64,000 nt of DNA from Karstenula rhodostoma CBS 690.94 (lineage: Eukaryota > Ascomycota > Dothideomycetes > Pleosporales > Didymosphaeriaceae). The notes beneath the pieces were generated by a model that saw nothing but the letters and a program-made list of their open reading frames with translations, did not search any database and had not been told where the DNA came from. A program made the position numbers and the translations under genes. The number at the start of each line of letters is the position of its first letter. The first letter of the stretch is position 1. This document shows positions 12,101 through 22,762 of this stretch, in pieces. The stretch is from assembly GCA_010093485.1 (NCBI GenBank), contig MU001505.1, forward strand, positions 1,205,375 to 1,269,374, given 5' to 3'.

Positions 12101-12166
12101 GCGGGCAGTCATGCCAGGAGCTCTGTTGAAAGCGTCGTCCAGCGCATGGCGTTGTATGGAGCTCAT
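9143..12166 (-). CDS. MLH3: DNA mismatch repair protein MLH3 (MutL homologue)
   Basis: MutL-family ATPase/endonuclease that pairs with MLH1 in mismatch repair and meiotic crossover resolution in the nucleus. Exons are 12166-11866 and 11814-9143, giving 990 residues. N-terminal GHKL ATPase motifs are clear: LLELLKNALDA (motif I) and SIEDNGLGIAP (motif II), with the splice joining KMYC to TSKYPSEDE. The middle (about residues 350-660) is a poorly conserved linker. The C-terminal endonuclease has DQHAADERLRVE, matching DQHA(X)2E(X)4E, plus CRSAIMFNDEL and a CAHGRPSMVPL tail, so nuclease function looks intact. Another ATG at 12115 gives a start closer to the conserved IQPLPEDVVSQI block; either is possible. 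Confidence 0.95.
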
Positions 12167-12698
12167 CCCCCTCCAAGCTGGGAACGTGGGCCAGACGCGG
12201 CCATGGGCTTTGTGCAGCTGTGCGGACCGTGGCAGATGCGTGGATGGCGTTTGCCCACAAAGACGAGAAATCGGAAGGATGCGGTCTTGCGATGGTGGGT
12301 GGGTGGTGGGTATGATCGCTGGTGCCTGAGTGGAGCTGCACCTTCGTCAGCGGCCCGCGCTTCAAAGGACCCTGCCCCAGCGCATGTGGAATAGTCCATC
12401 GCCGCCCCAAACACACTCCCAGCACATCCGCGCAGCCCCGGAACGTACTGGCACCGTCTCCTGCAGGCAATAGCATCCACACGCCGCCCACAGGTCCTTG
12501 CAGCTATCGCGCATCGGCCCTACTTTTGTTGCGCCACTACTCTGCAGCCCGTCGCCGCCTCGTCTACCCAACATACCTACTACACGTGGAGCGGCCCAGC
12601 CTGTGGATTATTGTCCGCCCACGACCGCCGGCTCGCGATCCAGCAGCGGCAAAGAACACACATCCCCTAGTCGACAGCACTGCGCCCTGTGGAGTGGG
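12167..12698. promoter_or_regulatory. Divergent promoter region, MLH3 (-) and conserved protein (+)
   Basis: 532 bp between two divergent start codons; GC-rich, without a clear TATA box. No MCB box of the RNR1 type was seen. Confidence 0.5.
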
Positions 12699-14041
12699 AT
12701 GGCCACCGCCGAACCCACGTCGAGGCCCCAGGGTAAGTGGACTAGTCTGGACTCGAGCACAGCCATTGCCATAACAATGGCCCCAGCCTGGTTTTGTCCC
12801 CATCTCTTCGTCACCGCATATGCGTTCGTACGGGACTGACATATATGTGTAAAGACCGGCAAGCGCGCAAGCGGCCCTTCGCGGGCTTCATGAAGCGCTT
12901 GGCGAACCTGAAGTCCTCGTCCGACTCGCCCAGCGCCTCGAGCAAGAAGAACCAGGCCAGCTCGCCGTCAAAGTCGAAAAAGGCTGCAGCCAAGAACAAC
13001 CCATACCCAGAGTCGGGCCACGTCAACGGCAATGGAAGCACGACTGGGAATCGCCTCTCCTTTTCCAGCGCCGTCACCCCTCGCTCGGCCGAGAGCTTCA
13101 CGTCGGTCGAGGAGGCCCACGACGCTGACCAGCATCGCGTGCGCGCAAAGAGCAACAAATCTACTGCTCCGACCGTAGCCACCAACCCCGAAACAGTCCA
13201 TTCAGGAAGGTCCAAGACAGATACTGGCTTCAGCAACCTGGGCAACAATAGCACCTTCTCGTCGCCGAACCACTCGGAGCGCTCGCTGACCACTACGCTG
13301 ACGACGATACAATCGACCGCACCCTCGAATGTACTTGGCGGGGGAAATGCGCAGAGCACGCAGCCTGCGAATGGACCGCCTGTGCAGTTCTCACACCAAT
13401 TCCCAACTTCGCCTCCTCCGTCTGCTATTCCCCCGCATCTTGTCCCGCAACAGCCGCACCCGCACTCGTACCAGGCTGCGACAGCGAACAACATCCTTAC
13501 GGATAATGCATCTATCCTGACGCTAGCATCCTCGTCTAAGCGCCGACGTCGATACTCCCTCGACACAAATGCTTCGGTCCGCGCGCTGGCGCCGTCTTCG
13601 GTGTGGGGAGGAAGTCGCGAGTCGCTCCCATTAAGTGTATTGTCCGGGACGGCGGACACAATCTACAGTCCGACCAGCAGGCCTAGTGGTGTTACTGGCT
13701 TCGCCAACGCAGAACGCGCAAGCGTGTATTCATCTTCAGGCGTCGCGGCACCCGCCTTGCCCAGCGAGCGCAACAGCTATTATGCAAACAAGCAGAACAC
13801 GGATGGAATGAGCGTTCGCAGCGGATTGTTGGGCCATGGCCGCACGGATAGTATCAATGGCAGCATTGGACCGAACCCCGCAAGCCCGCTTGCCAGTCCC
13901 AGAGAGACGACGGGGCTGGCAAAGTTGAGTCGACGAAGCTCAGACTGGCAGGATGGGGTTGAAGGCAGCATCGCAGGAGATGAGGCGGAAAGTCCCGTCT
14001 CAGCCGAGCACAACGACCAGGGAAAGGGAAATGCGACCTGA
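12699..14041 (+). CDS. Conserved fungal protein of unknown function, intrinsically disordered
   Basis: Exons are 12699-12732 and 12855-14041, giving 406 residues. The short first exon codes MATAEPTSRPQ and joins in frame to a basic block DRQARKRPFAGFMKRLANL. Most of the protein is Ser/Thr/Pro/Asn-rich and probably disordered. Two islands look conserved in type: ILTLASSSKRRRRYSLDTNA followed by VRALAPSSVWGGSRESLPLS (about residues 218-255), rich in potential phosphorylation sites, and a C-terminal RRSSDWQDGVEGS motif. RRRRYS and RRSS resemble basophilic-kinase (PKA-type) sites. No enzyme fold or membrane span is visible. I recognise the general type from other filamentous ascomycetes but not a function. 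Confidence 0.75.
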
Positions 14042-14714
14042 TGAGAATGGTCTGAGAAGGGTATTACGGTTGGGGTGGATTTCCTATTTGTGATGATACC
14101 AGTTGGGTCGGTTGGAATAGGAAGGTGCAACAGGAGCTAAGCAATGACGGTGGTACAGGTCCGGCATCGACAGGCGTTATGGGAGACTTAGGAGAACTGG
14201 GTGTGACTTTTCGATATATGCTATTATACCCTGAGTGTCGTGAGCGCTTAGTTCTGTCTCGGGTGGGACTTGGAGCAATCGAGTGCTCTAAGCAGCGCTG
14301 CAAAATCTTTGACTTTCTCACCTGTCGTTCCTTGTGTTTCTTCGTGTCGCTCTTTCTTCATCTGCTCGCTCAGACGCTGCAGAAGAAAGAGTTATTGCAT
14401 GGTGCCAACGCCAGGCTCATGAGTGGGTGAGGCAGGACATGATGCTGGAAAATCGACGTTGTCCTGCATTCACCGAAAAGGTGCCGGACACTGCACGAAT
14501 AGCACATGCCATATAGTGAAGATCACCAGCTCGAACAATCCAGTTTCACCTTCACTGCCCTCAGCCCGACTCGCAATTCGGAGCACGCGGGTGCGCCTTC
14601 CTCGCGCTCTTGTCGCCTCCTTGTTTCTCGTTTGTCCCACCTTGTCTCGACGTCCACACCACAACACCACACTCCTTTGCCCTGCACATACAAACCCTGG
14701 CCCTCGCAACAGTC
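14042..14714. other. Intergenic, tandem genes
   Basis: 673 bp; the last 130 bp before the next ATG are C- and T-rich, typical of a fungal 5' UTR. No gene recognised. Confidence 0.55.
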
Positions 14715-16353
14715 ATGGACGTCTCCACTTGTGCACCCGCGACCCCCGTCGCCGGCGGCTCCCTCCAGATCACTGTTGTTGCTGACAGTGACTTCGTCAT
14801 TCAACTCACACCAGCTGCCACACCGCTCACGGAGAAGACCACCAACGCCACGCCCAAGCGCGCGCGAGTGGTCCAGTTTCGTGTTTTGCGGGATGTGCTT
14901 GTCAAGTCTTCGGCTTTCTTCCAGACAATTTTGGCAAGTCGCCCCAATTTGGTAAGTACAATGGATCCAAGCATGAGCAAATCTACTGACACGGAAAAGG
15001 CCAACGTCACATTCGAAAACAAGGGCAACGGCTTCGGCTACGCTCTCGAGATCTGGCTCCGCGCTCTCCACAACGGAGCTCACATGCTCCCCAACAATCT
15101 CAAGGCGACTCACATCGAGCGCGCTTGGGTCGCCATCGGTGTCGGAGAGCAATTTGGCTTTGCTCCTCACCATATCGACAAGATCAAGCCTTGGTTCCTA
15201 GAGTGCTACCAGATTGCGCTCAGCAACGGTGGTCTCACACCTTTTGTTGCTTGTTGCCTCGCCTTCCCCTGCAGCGTCTTCGACCACGCCGAGGGCTTCA
15301 TGAAGCTCACCAAGTACCTCGCCTATCACACGAATGGTAGTATTTTCACGCACAACCCATCCAGCTTCCATGCGCTCAACCAGGACGCGCGCATTCTCGA
15401 CGGTAAGTTTTCCACGGTACGCGAGACGCGGAGGAGACTAAACAATGCCAGGCCCCCTCACTACGGCTCGAGCGCACATCCAGTCCATCCTTGACAAAGA
15501 GCTCAACTTTGCTCTCGACAAGCTTCACCAAGCCACTTGCTCTTGCCGCAAGGAGACCGCATTCGACTACGAGGACACGTTGAGGGCACTCGACTGCTGG
15601 CCGATCGATCGTGCGGTGCAGAAGTACCCTCTCGCAGAAATCATTGATGAGCTCGACAAGTTCGAGTTCACTCCGAAGGCCAGCAAGTGCGACTCCGGCG
15701 CTTGCGCTCATGACTTCAAGAACTCCGTCAACATCGCTATCCGTAAAGCGAAGTTTGCGTTCGATGGACTCTGCCTGGACTGCATGGAACGCAGCGGGAT
15801 TGACCATGTCGACAGCCAGACGCGTCAGGCTTTCCTTGAGAAGAACTCGCCGTTCAAAGGCTGCTGGGATATCGATTGCCGCTACGGCCACGGCCGTGCC
15901 TCTTGGTGAGTCTGCACACGCTAAATGAATTGCCGCACTCACTATCGACAGGTACTACTCTTGGATGGGACCCTCTTCGGTGCGCCGTGACATTCTTAAC
16001 CAGTACCGCGAGGAGAAGAAAGCACTTGGCATCACCAAGGGCGGCCGACGTTCTAGGCGCGGCGCTCGTGCCAAAGACAGTGAGTCGCGTGAGAGCTATC
16101 CCACATGGAGTATATTCTGACCAAAGCAGACGCAGGCCAATCTACTGCTCGCCTCGCACCCATGTCCACCAAAACACAGAGCCCCGGAGGAGCTGCGAAT
16201 AAAGTTATTGGAAAGGAGAACAATAACCACGATCACAAGTACGACCACGATGCGGATGACGATGACGAGTTCTTCGACGCCGAGGACGCTTCTCTCGAAG
16301 ACCACGCCGTTACCGATGACGCGGATGTGCTTGACCACGATGCCGTGAACTGA
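14715..16353 (+). CDS. BTB/POZ-like protein with Cys cluster and acidic tail
   Basis: Exons are 14715-14951, 15000-15402, 15452-15905, 15952-16079 and 16130-16353, giving 481 residues. The N-terminal half has the pattern of ascomycete BTB-fold proteins: VQFRVLRDVLVKSSAFFQTIL, then a LEIWLRALHNG segment and a stretch ending HIDKIKPWFLECY. The middle contains CSCRKE and paired cysteines around residues 320-365 (CDSGACAHDF, LCLDCMERS, CWDIDCRYGH), which could bind metal. A basic patch GGRRSRRGARAKD is followed by a strongly acidic, His/Asp-rich C-terminal tail. The first intron (48 nt) keeps frame and has no stop, so retention would add 16 residues. Partners and function are unknown; BTB proteins usually act as adaptors. 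Confidence 0.7.
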
Positions 16354-17027
16354 GCACTACGGTGTTCAACCGTTCTACATGTGTTCCGCTTCTACTACTG
16401 CTGCCTTGATGCTCGAGCCCCAAGTGGTTCGGAATGCTACCGACGGATTGTAATGGAGTTTATCAGAAATAGCAGTGGATCAACGTTCAAACGATGTCAG
16501 GAACTTCCTGTTTAACAACCCTAATGTGGGTTCAGCATTTGATTTCTCACGGTGAGAAATTCTATTAGGGAGTTGGAGCAGCAGAACATGCAAACAGCTC
16601 GATCTGCGAGTCCCAAGCCTACAAATCATAAGATGTCGCTTCATCGTGACGTCTCGACAGATAGCTTATCATACCACTTGAGAATGAAATCTAGTTTCAT
16701 CAACACTCACTCGCAACCTCGTTCTTTGAAAGTGCACATGACGCTATATGTGCCAGATGATGTGGTGGCTCACTGAATTCATTAATCATATTTCGCGATT
16801 GAGAAGGCTGATGTACATGTGTATGACGGTCTTCCATCCAGTACACCAACTTTGACCTATCATCAACGCAGCAGATAATCAATCGAAGTGTGAATGCCAG
16901 TATATCGATCCTACTCGTGACAGCAGTGAACGCAGTAGATAATAACACCAAACTCAGAACCTCACCCATAACCTTCCAAATCCCCTCTCATTCCATATGA
17001 AGCAACGTACAGCAAACTGAAGCTCAC
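16354..17027. other. Intergenic between convergent genes
   Basis: 674 bp, more AT-rich than the flanking genes. No coding or RNA feature recognised. Confidence 0.55.
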
Positions 17028-17597
17028 TCACATCATCCAATTCCAGCACATGTAAGTCAATACAACGATGGCTACCATCCCACAGTGAGACAGAGACTCA
17101 ACCCCAGCTTTCTTAGTCAAGTCTACCTCGCTGTTGGCCTGCCGGGCCTCCGGGGCTTGAGCACCATGGCCAGGAGGAGGCTGGGGGTTGTTGTTCGGGT
17201 GGAGGTTCTCGATAGGGTCTTCTTGTGCGTCCGCCTCTGCGTGATCGGCGTCGAGATTGGCTTCGGGTACTTGATCACCAGCACCAGGAGCGGGATAAGG
17301 CTGACGACGGGACCTGTTTCCAGGCGCTAGGTGCGGTTGGGGATTGTTCCTCGGGTGCGGGTTTCTAGGGCGCGGGTTCCTTGGGCGCCAGTCATCTTCA
17401 CTGTCCTCTTCGGGGCTATCTTCATACTCTGGATCTTGCTTGATGGAGTCGGGAATGTCTGCCTGGCCGGCGTAGTGGACGTGACTGGGGATGGTTAGAA
17501 TATGGAGACGGATTTGGGAAAGGGAATAGGGGCGGAAGAGGGTTAGGAAAACGTACGGCCGGGGGCGGTTGGAGCGCCTGGCGAAGTTGGCGTACAT
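17028..17597 (-). CDS. Hypothetical short protein with a hydrophobic C terminus
   Basis: Exons are 17597-17557 and 17484-17028 (72-nt intron with GTACGT donor and CCCCAG acceptor), giving 165 residues. The N terminus MYANFARRSNRPRP joins to HVHYAGQADIPDS, followed by an acidic stretch and a low-complexity region of repeated RPRNP/HPRNNPQP-type units. The last 17 residues (GMVAIVVLTYMCWNWMM) are hydrophobic and could be a tail anchor. No homologous family is recognised; low complexity makes the exact reading less certain, but the splice and open frame agree. Confidence 0.5.
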   Translation of the reverse strand: MYANFARRSNRPRPYVFLTLFRPYSLSQIRLHILTIPSHVHYAGQADIPDSIKQDPEYEDSPEEDSEDDWRPRNPRPRNPHPRNNPQPHLAPGNRSRRQPYPAPGAGDQVPEANLDADHAEADAQEDPIENLHPNNNPQPPPGHGAQAPEARQANSEVDLTKKAGVESLSHCGMVAIVVLTYMCWNWMM

Positions 17598-18397
17598 GTT
17601 GATGGTGGTTGTTTTGTTGTTTGATCTGGCTGGGAAGATGGATAGATGGGCGTGTGAACAAGGGGGTGGACTTGTGATGGGTAAACAGTTGAGGGTTTGG
17701 AGAGCGAGGTTGCTGTGGTGTTGTCCGATCCATCAGAAACCTGTAGGCTTCAACATATTTATCAAGGCTTGGGATAAGACACTACAATAGATATTATGAC
17801 TGTGTCATGAGGCAGATGGGGTAGGTTTGTCTCCGGGTGGATTGTCTCTCTCCGCTGTCTTGGATTGACTGGTCTCATTCAGCTCCTGCTCACGTCTCTA
17901 CCCAGCTTGGACTCTAGAAAACGAAATGGAATTTCGCAGTGGGTGGAAAATTGTATGCCGTAGAAGGTGAACGTCACTCGATATTTATTTCTGTGTGGAT
18001 GCTGATGGTATTTGGATCAGTGTAGCCGCCACGCAATCACGAAGGATGCTATTCATAAGGTATGAGTGACTCGTTTCAATTCATCCGATTTTAGTTCATC
18101 TAGTAGCATCAGCGTGGAAAAAACTCAGCTATAAGGCGAAATGCCGATTCTAATGATCGTTTGAGGTCTATCTCGCTGCAGAAAATAGCCACGAGAGTAT
18201 GAATTTAACAACGATTTATAACTCCCTAAAAACAACTGTAAAAAGCGAATATCCTGCAAAGAAGACCAAAGCAACAAAACTTCAAACCAACCATCTCTAC
18301 ATTGTCAAACCACAGCAGTCCAGGATGACACCCCCCTCCTAATACCTTGACCCCCATAGTCCAGACAGGCTGCAGTTTGTAGCCTAAAGGCATCGCA
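17598..18397. other. Intergenic, tandem minus-strand genes
   Basis: 800 bp, AT-rich around 17930-18240. No coding feature recognised. Confidence 0.55.
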
Positions 18398-19047
18398 CTA
18401 CTCCTTCCGTAGAACCAATTCCTCTCCCTTTTTCTCGTTCGTTTTGCCTGGCAGGTTGGACACATGGCCCATCTCTTCAGCGCTGGTCTCGAAACGTGCC
18501 TCAAGCTCCGCGTCCAAAGCCTCGATATCGCTCGTGGACGTGCCTACAACCCAGCCCCCACGCCGAGGATCCGTGCCGTGGTGGTTCTCAATTGGGGTGT
18601 AAGGTGTAGGCGTAGGTATAGGAGACTCAGGCGAGGTATCACTGGGCGTGTCTCGAGCGATGCTGGCCAGCTTCTGCTCACGAGTGTTCGTTTTTTTGGG
18701 ATCACGCTTGTTCTTCCTCTTGTTCATCATCTTGTTCTTCTTCTTCCTGCGATTGTTCTCGTAGTATGAGGTTTTGGGTGTCTTCTTCTTTCTACCGTTA
18801 TTCTCGTAGTCGGAGGCGTCAGAGGCGGATTGTCCGTCTGTCATGTCCTCTTCGTATGAGACGTGCCTGGATAATATTAGATAGATATGGGAGGTATTGG
18901 GAGGATATAGTGGTACGTGGTATTCCGCTTGGATCGCCGAGCGAAGCCGTCTTCTACATTGCGCGAGGTATTCGAAGGGTCGGGCGTGTGGTGTTCCGCG
19001 TCGCGAGGAGGGCTGGAAGCTGGAGCTTTGCGCTTTTTGGCGGACAT
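18398..19047 (-). CDS. Hypothetical Lys/Arg-rich protein, probably nuclear
   Basis: Exons are 19047-18917 and 18866-18398, giving 199 residues. It starts MSAKKRKAPASSPPRD, a candidate nuclear localisation signal, and has ARRSKRNTTHVSYEEDM across the splice. A lysine/arginine/asparagine-rich middle contains a short internal repeat, YENNGRKKK and YENNRRKKK. The C-terminal part has ADTPSDTSPESPIPTPTP-like Ser/Pro content and a likely coiled segment, IEALDAELEARFETSAEEM. No known domain. A nucleolar or chromatin role is possible from composition alone and should be treated as a guess. Confidence 0.6.
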
Positions 19048-19402
19048 GTTGGGAGGAGGGGTATGGGCTGGATCGCTTTCCTGTCCGTGAGGGATGCGTT
19101 TGAGGCTATCAATTGATGTGACAGCTTGCAGTTTTCGATCTTCGGATTGTAGTAGTTGCCAACAAAACGGCAGGGGAAAGGCAGCACTTTTATTCCTAGC
19201 GATGGGCACACTGTATGCGTCAAGTCTTAGAATCAAGATATTTTTCTAAACAAACACCGATGTCTGATTCGTTAAGCAGCTAATCATGAATACAACTCCT
19301 GACTTTTTGGTGTCCAAGAGCAAACCGAAGTCGTCTTCCGGCTGAGCCGCAAAGACACGTATGAGACATTTTCATTGGGCATCATGTATGCCTGTCTCAG
19401 AC
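19048..19402. other. Intergenic, tandem minus-strand genes
   Basis: 355 bp upstream of the Lys/Arg-rich gene and downstream of the adenylosuccinate lyase stop. Nothing recognised. Confidence 0.55.
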
Positions 19403-21000
19403 TTAGACATTCAGCTCTGCTATCTCTCCAAGCTTCAGCTGTCCCGCATCCACATACTTCTTCAACGCAACCTTAACCTCCCGCTCGTAGAAAGATTCGA
19501 CCTGCTGAGGACTCCGTCCAATGAACGTGCTTGGGTCCAACAAACTTTCCAGCTCGCCCAGAATTGGCTTGAAGAACTCTGTCCGCTTGATCCTCTCGAT
19601 CAGATCGTTGTCTCTTCCGTGCTGTTTAACTTCGGCGCCGGCCTCGTGGGACAGCACGCGGATCTCCTCGTGGGCATCTTGGCGAGAGACACCCTTCTTG
19701 ACAAGGGCCATGATAACGTTCTCGGTGGCCATGAAGGGCAGTTCGGCGTCGACGCGCTTTCGGATCATGGCAGGGTAGACGACGAGGCCAGAGGCAATGT
19801 TGTTGAGGAGGATGAGGGAGGCGTCGGCAGAGAGGAAGGATTGCGGAAGGGCCATTCTCCGGATTGCACCTGGAAAGGTCAACATGTCTCGTATCAAGAT
19901 CCTTCTATGAATTGAAACTTACTGTCGTCCAACGTCCGTTCCATCCACTGTGCCGCATACGTCGCGCTGGCGTCCGCGTTCAAGTTCCTCAACTTGCGGC
20001 CAAGCGAGCACAAGCGTTCGCTGCGCATGGGATTCCGCTTGTAGGCCATGGCGGAGGAACCGATCTGTGTGGACTCAAAGGGTTCCTCGAGCTCCTTGAA
20101 TGACGCAAGCAGGCGCATGGCCTGGCCAATGTTCTCGCAAGTGGATCCAAAAGAAGAAAGCGCATTGAGCACATCGACGTCGACTTTGCGGGTGTATGTT
20201 TGGCTGGAGATGATGTAGGCGGAGGAGAAGCCTGCTTTCTTGGTGACGAGCTCATCGAGCTTCTCGACCTTGTCGTGGTCGCCTTCGAAGATTTGGAGGA
20301 AGGAAGCCTGGCGCCATGTTAGTTGTTTATTTCTGCAGGCCCACGATTCCCCGAATCTGTTTTTTTGGCCATGCTAGGCTCCAAGGCATTGACATACCTG
20401 TGTGCCAGTGGTTCCCTTCACACCGCGGAACCTCAAATCATCCCTCGCGCGCTCAAGGTTCTTCAGGTCCTTCAGCAGATCCTGGATCCACAGGCACGCG
20501 CGCTTGCCCACAGTTGTCAACTGCGCCGGTTGCAAATGTGTGTATCCTAGGCATGGCAAGCCCTTGTGTTCCTTTGCGAAAGTTGACAGCTTCTCAATGA
20601 CCGTCGCCAGCTTGGGGAGAAGGAGATCCAATCCATCGCGGAGGAAAATGAGATCGGCATTGTCCGTGCAGTAGCAGCTGGTAGCTCCCCAGTGAATGAT
20701 GCCCCTCGCGGCCGGTGCCTTCTCCCCAAACGCAAACACGTGTGCCATAACGTCGTGTCTCCGCTTCTTCTCTTCTTCCGCCGCAATCTTGAATTCCTCA
20801 TCCTGGATGACTTGGTGTTGCTTCATCTGAGTGATGGCTTCGTCGCTGATGTCGAGCCCGAGCTCCTTCTCTGACTCGGCGAGCCAGATCCAGAGATTCC
20901 GCCATGTGCTGAAGCGGTTGCGCGGGCTGAAGAGGTACTTCATCTCCTGCGAGGAGTAGCGCGAATTGAGGGGATCCTGGTAGGTATCGTTGGAAGACAT
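19403..21000 (-). CDS. ADE13: Adenylosuccinate lyase
   Basis: Cytosolic enzyme of purine synthesis: cleaves SAICAR to AICAR and adenylosuccinate to AMP, releasing fumarate. Exons are 21000-20398, 20307-19923 and 19869-19403, giving 484 residues, equal to the yeast enzyme within a few residues. The fumarase/aspartase superfamily signature [15 protein letters not shown] lies in the middle exon. [14 protein letters not shown] and [17 protein letters not shown] carry the other conserved active-site blocks. Both introns (90 and 53 nt) have good consensus and restore frame. The ATG at 21000 begins [17 protein letters not shown], matching the fungal N terminus. No disruption. Confidence 0.96.
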
Positions 21001-22034
21001 GATGGCTGGGAAAGATGAGTCAGTGATATGATGTAGAAATGTACTCGATGTACAATGCCAGGTTGGAAGGCGCGACTGTTTCGTGTTGTACGAAGATAGA
21101 CAATGCAAACGCCGGTTGTGCTCAAACCTGCGTTACTAATTGCAAAAGAGGAGGGATGAAAGATGGAGCAATTGTCAGAGATGGTGAAAGCGAAAGTGCC
21201 GAACCAAGCTGCCTTTAATGCTCCTCACGAGACTTGAAGAAACACCCAACAGACATCCCATCACCCGGGAATTCGGGCGCAGGTTCCATAGCCGAGCAAG
21301 CGACGCGCATACAAAAAAAAAGCACGCAAGCATATCAGGTAGAACCTCACGCGGAAAGTCACGGCACAGAAAAGGGAATGAAACGCACCTGGGTGATCCG
21401 TCTAGAACTTTTTTCGGGAGTGGTGATGGATGCGCAAATGGCGAACCGCGCAATTGAGTGTTTATGAACGGGTGGAGCTCCGTCTGGGGAAAGATTGGGC
21501 GTGTTGGGCGATGACGAGGATCCCCACCAGCCCACCTTCACGCGTCGCGCAGAAAAAGTTGTGCGGTCGGGCGGGACAAAAACCGCCGAGAACCGGAGCC
21601 AAGAACACGCAGATCAGCTGATTGAGAGGTTCGAGACCAATGAGTGCATATTCCGCGGAAGCAGGCTTTGGGGGCTGCAAAGTTTTTCGTGAATAATTGC
21701 AACAAACAACTCTGGCATGTAGGCGGGGTGGAGGGGCAGTTACGTCATCAAAAAGCTGTGTGGACTACTACACAAGCAACATCATGTGTTTTGTACAATC
21801 TGACAATGGTTTCTAGGATTTGGTTCGCCTTCAGCATGCTCTTCTGTATCTTTCAGGCACAGCGAATCTCCCAGCTTCATTCATCCAAAACTCCCAGAAC
21901 GGCAACGCAAAAGGTATCGATTGCGGTTCACTGGAATGTACTATAGTACCGCCGGCGGCAATGTCTAGTTGGCTGCTAGCCCATCAAGTTCAACCCAGCA
22001 TCTTGGTTTCGGCGTTAGTTTATCTTTCATGTGA
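21001..22034. other. Intergenic, adenylosuccinate lyase promoter side
   Basis: 1.0 kb upstream of the lyase start and downstream of the DUF1275 relic. Only small open frames; no gene recognised. Confidence 0.5.
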
Positions 22035-22630
22035 TTAACTTTCTCTTTCAATAATTTCCAGCGGGGTGGTTGAGCACGCAATACACGACGAAGGGCGATC
22101 ATTGAAGACGCACATGTATACATAGCAATCCAAGGGCGCAGCATTTCTATCTTTCTTCCTGATCACTTTCCTTCCCATTGAACAAGAACAAACACTAACA
22201 ACAGTCTTGATACCCTCAGATACCAGCGCTGCTACCCCGAGGCTCGCTGCCTTACCTACTCCTGCGCCCACGAAGCTCCCTACGACAAGCATGAGCAAGA
22301 AAACCACCCTCCGGTTCCTTCTCCGGTTCTCAATCAGCCCCGCAAACAACCTCGGGTCGATGGAAATGTCCCAGGATATAAGCCGCCGTCGCCATAGCAG
22401 CCGAGATGTCCGTAACCTTAAGTCTCGATAAAAGAGAGTAGACCACCCCGGAGGTAGTTCAAGCCGTGGTTCGAAACACCATCACGCTTCTTGATCGGAA
22501 CGAGATTCGTGAGGGCCAAAAGACGCTCGATCCGGCGATCACAAAGGCAAGCACGGAACTCGGTCCCGAAATGCCTGGCCCTGCTCGCACCAACACCAAA
22601 CCGCCTTATCAGATGTTGCGGCATCACTGG
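22035..22630 (-). pseudogene. Relic of a DUF1275 (YoaK-type) membrane protein gene
   Basis: On the minus strand a C-terminal segment reads DPRLFAGLIENRRRNRRVV then a hydrophobic stretch LLMLVVGSFVGAGVGKAA, which fits the end of fungal DUF1275 proteins. Immediately upstream, but in a different frame, comes SRLKVTDISAAMATAAYI, which matches the preceding conserved block of the same family. The two frames meet near 22370-22375, so a frameshift separates them. Further upstream an in-frame TGA and another frame change interrupt weaker similarity, and no start codon or intron restores the gene. DUF1275 proteins are multi-pass membrane proteins of unknown function. The family call rests on pattern memory of both blocks in the right order. 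Confidence 0.5.
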
Positions 22631-22762
22631 AAGATCCCTTATCTAGCGTTCCATTCGAGCTGCGAGTTGTTAAGCATTCTCTAGCCCTATCCTTAACACT
22701 AATAAGCCTCTTACTGGTCACTTTAGGGGATATGCCTCAGTTCCAGCTCTACCTGCAACCTC

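Noticed and set aside
21621..21660. GGTTCGAGACC resembling a tRNA T-loop
   Set aside because: No acceptor stem, D-arm or anticodon arm can be folded around it.
22500..22640. Possible amino-acid-permease-like fragment on minus (a GGLVLVRAGP-type reading)
   Set aside because: Only a short stretch in one frame; the DUF1275 reading accounts for the locus better.
22466..22684. Plus-strand open frame over the DUF1275 relic
   Set aside because: It is antisense to the decayed minus-strand gene and has no independent support.
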